Shown: piece after piece, positions 57,569 through 64,000 of the stretch
Position numbering within the stretch: position 1 is the stretch's first letter
How the letters are laid out: the number at the start of each line of letters is the position of its first letter
Assembly: GCF_037392515.1 (NCBI RefSeq)
Contig: NC_090291.1
Span: forward strand, 20,591,001-20,655,000
Length of the DNA: 64,000 nt
Direction of reading: 5' to 3'
From: Haliotis asinina
Lineage: Eukaryota > Mollusca > Gastropoda > Lepetellida > Haliotidae
Notes under the pieces: generated by a model
The model's database searches: none
Told to the model about the DNA's origin: nothing
The model's input: the letters and a program-made list of their open reading frames with translations, nothing else
Made by a program: the position numbers and the translations under genes

Positions 57569-59924
57569 AAGAAGTAAGTCCCCGTCAAGAAGGCTGAAGG
57601 CCACCCTCGGGCATTGATGGGCACTTTCTAGGGACACTAACAAGTCATTAACTGTTTTTGTCATCAGGGCATGCTTGATAGTGTGTAGGAAGATCAGTTT
57701 CCCATAGACTGACGGACCAAAGTGGCTAGCAACAAGGTGTCAGAGCTCAGACCCTTTAGAAAAGACGTCAGTTTGCATTGCTTTCATCATGGCATGATTG
57801 ATTGATAGTAACTGTTCCTGGAGTCCTCAGAGCTCATGATCCAGGGACTGTAACAGGAAGGCAGCATTTGGACTTACAGTTGTGATGGCATGCTTGCTAT
57901 AAGTTAGTTGCCCTTTCTTCAGTTCCCAGGGCATCAAGAGATGTTAGTTGCTGTTCCTTAAGTTCCCATGGGCATCAAGAGACAAGAATCCAGGAACTGT
58001 AGCAAGACATGGTGTCTGGGGCTTCCATCAATGGAGCATTCTCAGTTGACATTGAGGTTGAGAAGTAGGAGTTTTGTATGTGACGTCTTGATCTGAAAAC
58101 TTGTCTCGAGGTACTCATACTTGTCTGAACATGTAAAGAGAAGAGTATTTGTACATGAAATTATAGTAAAACAAATTCTGCATGCTAATATTTTCAGATA
58201 TGAGATATATTGTTTGTGTATCTAATGCTGTTCCTTACCTTGGCTACCTACCTACATGTATTTATGTGGTTTTAAGAATATTAGCGATAGTTAAGCTTAG
58301 CTAGTTATTAGCCTACCTCTTTTTTATGGAGTTTCACCATGAAGAACTTTAGTGATGGTTGAACTTACCTTCCTACCTACCAACATACCTGTTTTTATGT
58401 GGCCTTAGCATGAAGAATACGAGTGATAGTTGAAGTTACCAACCAGCCTACATACCTACCTACCTCTTTTTAAGTGGCCTTAACATAAGGGGTTCATTGT
58501 TTTTTTAAAAGCTACTTGCCACAGGGCGAGTGACTTTAAGAAAGTAACCTGTCCTGACCAAGTTTCCACTTGCCCAGATGTTTATGACACAATGTTTGAT
58601 GTTAATGTTTACTGGATTAATTATCGAAGAGTGATGAATTTCAAAGGACGATAGCTCTAAATAACTTTTATTGCAAAATGAAATAGCTACATTATGAGCA
58701 GATATGAAATGAAATTCAAGTTTATTTGTAGTTTGAAACCATAACTGGAAATTATCAAGTAGCTCAGACAAGTAAGATACCATTATTTGATTGCCCGAAA
58801 TGAAAACTGACTTCTCCCGGCGTCGGGCGAAGGGATTGTTTAACCCCTGCTTTACATAATGAATGTTTAGTGTCAGTTCACATTAGCTGAGTCGACAAAT
58901 TAACAATTTAACACATGAGAGTATTGCCATGAATCTACAAGCACTCTTGACCAAGTTCTTAACCAGTGTGTAAGTAATCTCAAGAAGTTCTATGATAGGA
59001 CTCAAAATTTAAAAGACAGTTGCCAGTTTTATAGTTTACAGGGCTGAATGTGGTCACAGAAGGAGAAAATTATTTCTTTGTAGTTACACCAATGTTTGAT
59101 ATAAGATAGGTCATTGCTTCTCCCTTATTAAGGATCACCAAATTCTAAGTGTCTGGAGTGCATATTAAGGTTCTTATGGTAAACGAACATGCTTATTTAG
59201 GATTAACTGGTGAATGTTTGATATTTTGTGATGTATCATTTTGGTTTGGACTAAAGCTGACCACTTAGATACCTTACCATGTTTAATGTATCATAATTTA
59301 CAAAGTTTGATAACATGTTCACAGGAAAAAAATGTTTTTGTGAGTTGAGTCTGAGACAGCCAGTTTTCAAATGTCAAACATGGTAACTGTCAGTCTTATG
59401 AGGTCATAAAATGTTAAACACATGTTGAAGATGTTGAAGTGACAAAGTGATGATTTTGATGTTGTAAATCATTGTTTGATATCCCTTTATGAATTACACC
59501 TGTTATTTGTCCACACATTCCGTCCAAGATGCCAAAGTAACGAAATCTCTATTTTTATCATACAGACGTAACATATTATCAACCCTGCAGAAAGGTTATT
59601 ATATATATATTTCCTACTGACAGCTGGTCTACGCAAGTATGCCATATATTATGTAACATCATTGAATGGTGGGGTATTTTCATTATCATGATTACAAACA
59701 TATCCTGTTACCATGGTTACAAATTTACTGACGTGTATCATGTTTCTTATAAAGATGATTTCATTCCAAAGCATGTGTTGTTTGTTTGTTTGTTTGTTTT
59801 GATGTCATATCACACTGTTGCAGTCACTGCCAGGAAACTGCAGCATCTTATTGCTTATGGAAACAGCTCTTGATGGTCAGGGTTACAATGTATAATCTAT
59901 TATATGGTCTCTGGTAACACATGC
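57569..59924. other. 3' flank of the coiled-coil gene, no gene seen
   Basis: Starts with imperfect direct repeats of UTR-like sequence around 'agttccca.gggcatcaagag' (57.9 kb) and 'acctacctacctac' motifs (58.2-58.5 kb). It contains the dispersed repeat at 58488-58848. The rest is AT-rich and unremarkable. Confidence 0.45.
58488..58848 (+). mobile_element. Dispersed repeat with AGGGGTT...AACCCCT ends (copy 2)
   Basis: Begins aggggttcattgttttttta and ends gggattgtttaacccct. It is the reverse-oriented counterpart of 45340-45715, matching along most of its length. Confidence 0.7.
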
Positions 59925-60118
59925 TTTTAATGGGATCAGGGGGTCAGGCTTTCTGGTTTGGTTGACACATGTCACTGCATCCCAGTAGCGCAGATTGATG
60001 CTCATGTTGTTGATCACTGAATTGTCTGGCCCAGACTCAACTATTTACTGACTGCCGCCATATAGCTGGAATATTGCAAAGTGTAAAAGATGTAAAACTA
60101 AACTCACTCACTCACTCT
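59925..60118 (+). mobile_element. SINE (family B) with (ACTC)n tail, 5' truncated
   Basis: aatgggatcagggggtcagg, ttggttgacacatgtcact, gcgcagattgatgctcatgt, ttgatcactgaattgtctgg, gccgccatatagctggaata and aaactaaactcactcactc. The right end is intact; the left end is short. Confidence 0.75.
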
Positions 60119-60164
60119 TATAGAAACTCTGTTGATCAGTCAGCCTCTGTTAGTGAACAGGGTG

Positions 60165-61100
60165 GTTTTATGCTGCTGCAATCAAGAATATTCTACTGAC
60201 TCATTAAATCTCACAACACCAGCAACATGTGAACAGGTATGCGTCAGTATACCATTCACCTTGGTGTACACACCCTGCCGTTTGAGCTAGCCGTCCAAAT
60301 TCAAACCCGACTCGTCACTTGTAACCATCCCAATCTTGTCCTCTGTACCATATATAGATGCTATCAGCAGCAGGCATGACATGCCTGTCGTTAGGTTGGC
60401 TCAAAATTGAACGTATTGCAGGCCTTTGGGACGGATGTTGTTCTTCAGCCGGTTCCACACAATCCTTGAACTGATGACCCCTGAAGGTCCCGGGGTAGAA
60501 TAGGCCTTCAGCAACCCATGCTTGCCATAAAAGGTGACTATGCTTGTCGTAAGAGGCGACTAACGGGATCGAGTGGTCAGACTCGCTGACTTGGTTGACA
60601 CATGTCATCGGTTCCCCATTGCGCAGATCGATGCTCATGTTGTTGATCACTGGATTGTCTGGTCCAGACTCGATTATTTACAGACCGTCGCCATATAGCT
60701 GGAATATTGCTAAGTGCGACGTAAAACTAAACTCACTCACTCACTTGAACTGATTGTACGTAATGATTCGAGGTCAACTAGAAGTTTGTAATCAATTCCT
60801 TTGATGGGTCAACCGAATGTGGTTGTCTTGCTGGCGTGATGTGAATGAAGGTCGGAGGCAAATCTTTTGTGATCCCATTATGTTGAAACCTTCTCCACAA
60901 AGATGAAATCATGTGTCGTTGGGTGCCAAAATGTCTGACCAATTCATTTTGGCTAAATCCCATCTCTAGCACGGCTCGGAGATGCTGATATTCTGGCATG
61001 GTGTGCTCGTGGTTATATATGAATGAACCTTTTTTTCCACAACATTCTGAAACAAGTGAATATAATCGGCAGTTCTGCAATCAGATGTGTGAACCTGTGA
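60165..61100 (-). pseudogene. Tc1/mariner-type transposase remnant, split by a SINE
   Basis: The minus strand from about 61000 reads MPEYQHLRAVLEMGFSQNEL, VRHFGTQRHMISSLWRRFQH and NGITKDLP. This is the N-terminal helix-turn-helix of Tc1-like transposases (GxSQxEIARxFGV...ISxLWRRFQ.TG...DLPRSGRP). After the SINE insertion, decayed sequence at 60165-60475 continues on the same strand with short open pieces (e.g. DSIYIWYRGQDWDGYK) but no intact DDE motif. Confidence 0.6.
60476..60744 (+). mobile_element. SINE (family B), full length with target-site duplication
   Basis: 269-bp element from gacccctgaaggtcccgggg to the aaactaaactcactcactca c tail. It is flanked by the direct repeat TTGAACTGAT at 60466-60475 and 60745-60754. 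This gives the exact ends of the family and serves as the reference copy for the window. It inserted into the Tc1 remnant. Confidence 0.88.
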
Positions 61101-61570
61101 ACATGCAGTAAGTGAGTAAGTTAACTGTGCCCAAAGTGCAATCGAACCCTGTTGGGCAAAAATATTTTACTTACTCACTCGATTTAACGACTGTGACCAT
61201 TGATCTAAGGGAGATAATCCACGAAAGGCACACTTATCACAGCATCTGCCTCACCGATCCGTGCTATTGAATGCAACTGCCAGCGTGTTCCATATTTCCC
61301 CTGTTGCTGGTAATAACTACACATTTAATATGTGTCTCGAATCAGCTGTTGAAATATTTTGTGATAATCTTTCTCTTAGACAATTAATCCAGCTATATCA
61401 CAGTTGCCTGAAAACAATGAACTGCCATACTCACAGTTACCCCTAGCCCTACTACACACACACGCACGCGGATGAGTGACATGGTCGTATATATTTGATG
61501 GGAGAGTTATATTCCCCGATAGATATATGATAAACGGATGAGTGACATGGTCGTATTAAATAGGAGAGTT

Positions 61571-64000
61571 GTATGCATCATCGTGTTGTCCCTGGTTGCA
61601 CAGAAACATTGTCTTAGGTTCATACATCATCGTGTTGTCTCTGGTTGCACAGAAACATTGTCTTAGTTTCATACACCATCGTTTTGTCTCTGATTGCACA
61701 GAAACATTGTCTTAGTTTCATACATCATCGTGTTGTCTCTGGTTGCACAGAAACATTGTCTTAGTTTCATACATCATCGTGTTGTCTCTGGTTATACAGA
61801 AACATTCTCTTAGTTTGATACATCATCGTGTTGTCTCTGGTTGCACAGAAACGTTGTCTTAGTTTCATACACCATCGTGTTGTCTCTGATTGCACAGAAA
61901 CATTGTCTTAGTTTCATACATCATCGTGTTGTCTCTGGTTACACAGGAACATTCTCTTAGTTTCATACATCATCGTGTTGTCTCTGGTTACACAGAAACA
62001 TTCTCTTAGTTTCATACATCATCGTGTTGTCTCTGGTTACACAGAAATATCGTCTTAGTTTAATACATCATCGTGTTGTCTCTGGTTACACAGAAACGTT
62101 CTCTTAGTTTCATACACCGTTTCGTCTCTGGTTACACAGAAACATTGTCTTAGGTTCATACATCATCGTGTTGTCTCTGGTTACACAGAAACGTTCTCTT
62201 AGTTTAATACATCATCGTGTTGTCTCTGGTTGCACAGAAACGTTGTCTTAGTTTCATACACCATCGTGTTGTCTCTGATTGCACAGAAACATTGTCTTAG
62301 TTTCATACATCATCGTGTTGTCTCTGGTTACACAGAAACATTCTCTTAGTTTCATACATCATCGTGTTGTCTCTGGTTACACAGAAACATTCTCTTAGTT
62401 TCATACATCATCGTGTTGTCTCTGGTTACACAGAAATATCGTCTTAGTTTAATACATCATCGTGTTGTCTCTGGTAACACAGAAACGTTCTCTTAGTTTC
62501 ATACACCAACGTTTTGTCTCTGGTTACACAGAAACATTGTCTTAGGTTCATACATCATCGTGTTGTCTCTGGTTACACAGAAACATTGTCTTAGGTTCAT
62601 GCATCAACGTGTTGTCTCTGGTTACACAGAAACATTGTCTTAGATTCATACACCAATGTTTTGTCTCTGGTTACACAGAAACATTGTCTTAGGTTCATAC
62701 ATCATCGTGTTGTCTCTGGTTACAAAGAAACGTTGTCTTCGTTTCATACATCATCGTGTTGTCTCTGGTTACACAGAAACATGGTCTTAGGTTCATACAT
62801 CATCGTGTTGTCTCTGGTTACAAAGAAACGTTGTCTTCGTTTCATACATCATCGTGTTGTCTCTGGTTACACAGAAACATTGTCTTAGGTTCATACACCA
62901 TCGTGTTGTCTCTGGTTACAAAGAAACGTTGTCTTCGTTTCATACATCATCGTGTTGTCTCTGGTTACACAGAAACATTGTCTTAGTTTTATACACCATC
63001 GTGTTGTCTCTGGTTACACAGAAACGTTGTCTTCGTTTCATATATCATCGTGTTGTCTCTGGTTAAAAAGAAACATTGTCTTAGTTTCATACACCATCGT
63101 GTTGTCTCTGGTTACACAGAAACGTTGTCTTCGTTTCATATATCATCGTGTTGTCTCTGGTTAAAAAGAAACATTGTCTTAGTTTTATACACCATCGTGT
63201 TGTCTCTGGTTACACAGAAACGTTGTCTTCGTTTCATATATCATCGTGTTGTCTCTGGTTACACAGAAACGTTGTCTTCGTTTCATATATCATCGTGTTG
63301 TCTCTGGTTACACAGAAACGTTGTCTTCGTTTCATATATCATCGTGTTGTCTCTGGTTACACAGAAACGTTGTCTTCGTTTCATATATCATCGTGTTGTC
63401 TCTGGTTAAAAAGAAACATTGTCTTAGTTTTATACACCATCGTGTTGTCTCTGGTTACACAGAAACGTTGTCTTCGTTTCATATATCATCGTGTTGTCTC
63501 TGGTTACACAGAAACGTTGTCTTCGTTTCATATATCATCGTGTTGTCTCTGGTTACACAGAAACGTTGTCTTCGTTTCATATATCATCGTGTTGTCTCTG
63601 GTTACACAGAAACGTTGTCTTCGTTTCATATATCATCGTGTTGTCTCTGGTTACACAGAAACGTTGTCTTCGTTTCATATATCATCGTGTTGTCTCTGGT
63701 TAAAAAGAAACATTGTCTTAGTTTTATACACCATCGTGTTGTCTCTGGTTACACAGAAACGTTGTCTTCGTTTCATATATCATCGTGTTGTCTCTGGTTA
63801 CACAGAAACGTTGTCTTCGTTTCATATATCATCGTGTTGTCTCTGGTTACACAGAAACGTTGTCTTCGTTTCATATATCATCGTGTTGTCTCTGGTTACA
63901 CAGAAACGTTGTCTTCGTTTCATATATCATCGTGTTGTCTCTGGTTACACAGAAACGTTGTCTTCGTTTCATATATCATCGTGTTGTCTCTGGTTACACA
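61571..64000 (+). repeat. 49-bp minisatellite, about 50 copies, continuing past the window
   Basis: Unit catcgtgttgtctctggtta, cacagaaacattgtcttagt, ttcatacat (49 bp). The left part is varied (acattgtcttag, acattctcttag, atatcgtcttag). From about 62.7 kb the variant acgttgtcttcgtttcatat dominates, and in the last kilobase it is almost uniform, with recurrent taaaaagaaacattgtctta gttttatac units at about 63060, 63160, 63405 and 63700. Overlapping 49-residue repeat ORFs in all frames are by-products. Confidence 0.95.

Noticed and set aside
62661-63703. Series of overlapping 70-119-codon ORFs (VVSGYTETLSSFH type)
   Set aside because: By-products of the 49-bp minisatellite, which reads open in all three frames. 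No start context or splice logic.

Overview
The window is animal nuclear DNA. Genes are split by GT-AG introns, the background is AT-rich, and much of the intronic and intergenic space is short dispersed repeats. Two recurrent SINE types are present. One has tRNA-like A and B boxes. The other ends in 'tagctggaatattgc...aaactaaactcactcactc' with an (ACTC)n tail. These, together with GGGCCC-ended foldback MITEs, suggest a marine gastropod, probably an abalone-like vetigastropod. That taxonomic call is an inference from repeat style, not a search result.

Four multi-exon protein genes can be assembled exon by exon with consistent reading phase. (1) CFAP20 (7799-9774, +; 5 exons, 194 aa) is a ciliary doublet-microtubule protein. 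(2) A 13-exon gene (15894-36883, +; 476 aa) I do not recognise by name. It carries a full set of covalent nucleotidyltransferase motifs in RNA-ligase order: KANG, FEILAP, EGEV and KKK. I call it a putative ATP-dependent RNA ligase of the Rnl1/tRNA-ligase type. (3) PSMD7/Rpn8 (46558-52362, -; 6 exons, 330 aa) is a 26S proteasome lid subunit. (4) A 375-aa coiled-coil protein (52763-57568, +; 5 exons, all introns phase 0) is unassigned. It sits head to head with PSMD7, only 400 bp apart.

The ligase-like gene is the most unusual locus. The exon carrying the catalytic lysine motif sits at the end of an exact 100-bp tandem array that repeats its 3' splice site and the first part of the exon. The exon carrying motif III ends at the first unit of a roughly 35-copy, 54-bp minisatellite that repeats its 5' splice site. 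The exon between them has its 3' splice site directly behind a SINE (ACTC)n tail. Three junctions of one gene are therefore embedded in repeats.

Layout: 1-1574, SINE fragment, possible secreted-peptide first exon, exact 324-bp triplication; 1.6-7.8 kb, intergenic with SINE pieces and microsatellites; 7.8-10.5 kb, CFAP20; 10.5-15.9 kb, intergenic with a palindromic MITE; 15.9-36.9 kb, ligase-like gene with an 8.3-kb intron 2 full of transposon remnants and a nested Tigger-in-SINE in intron 4; 36.9-46.5 kb, intergenic with several TIR elements and weak exon-like blocks near 42-43 kb; 46.6-52.4 kb, PSMD7 with a tyrosine-recombinase element in intron 1; 52.8-57.6 kb, coiled-coil gene; 57.6-61.5 kb, dispersed repeats and a Tc1 remnant split by a SINE with a clear target-site duplication; 61.57 kb to the end, a 49-bp minisatellite running off the window.
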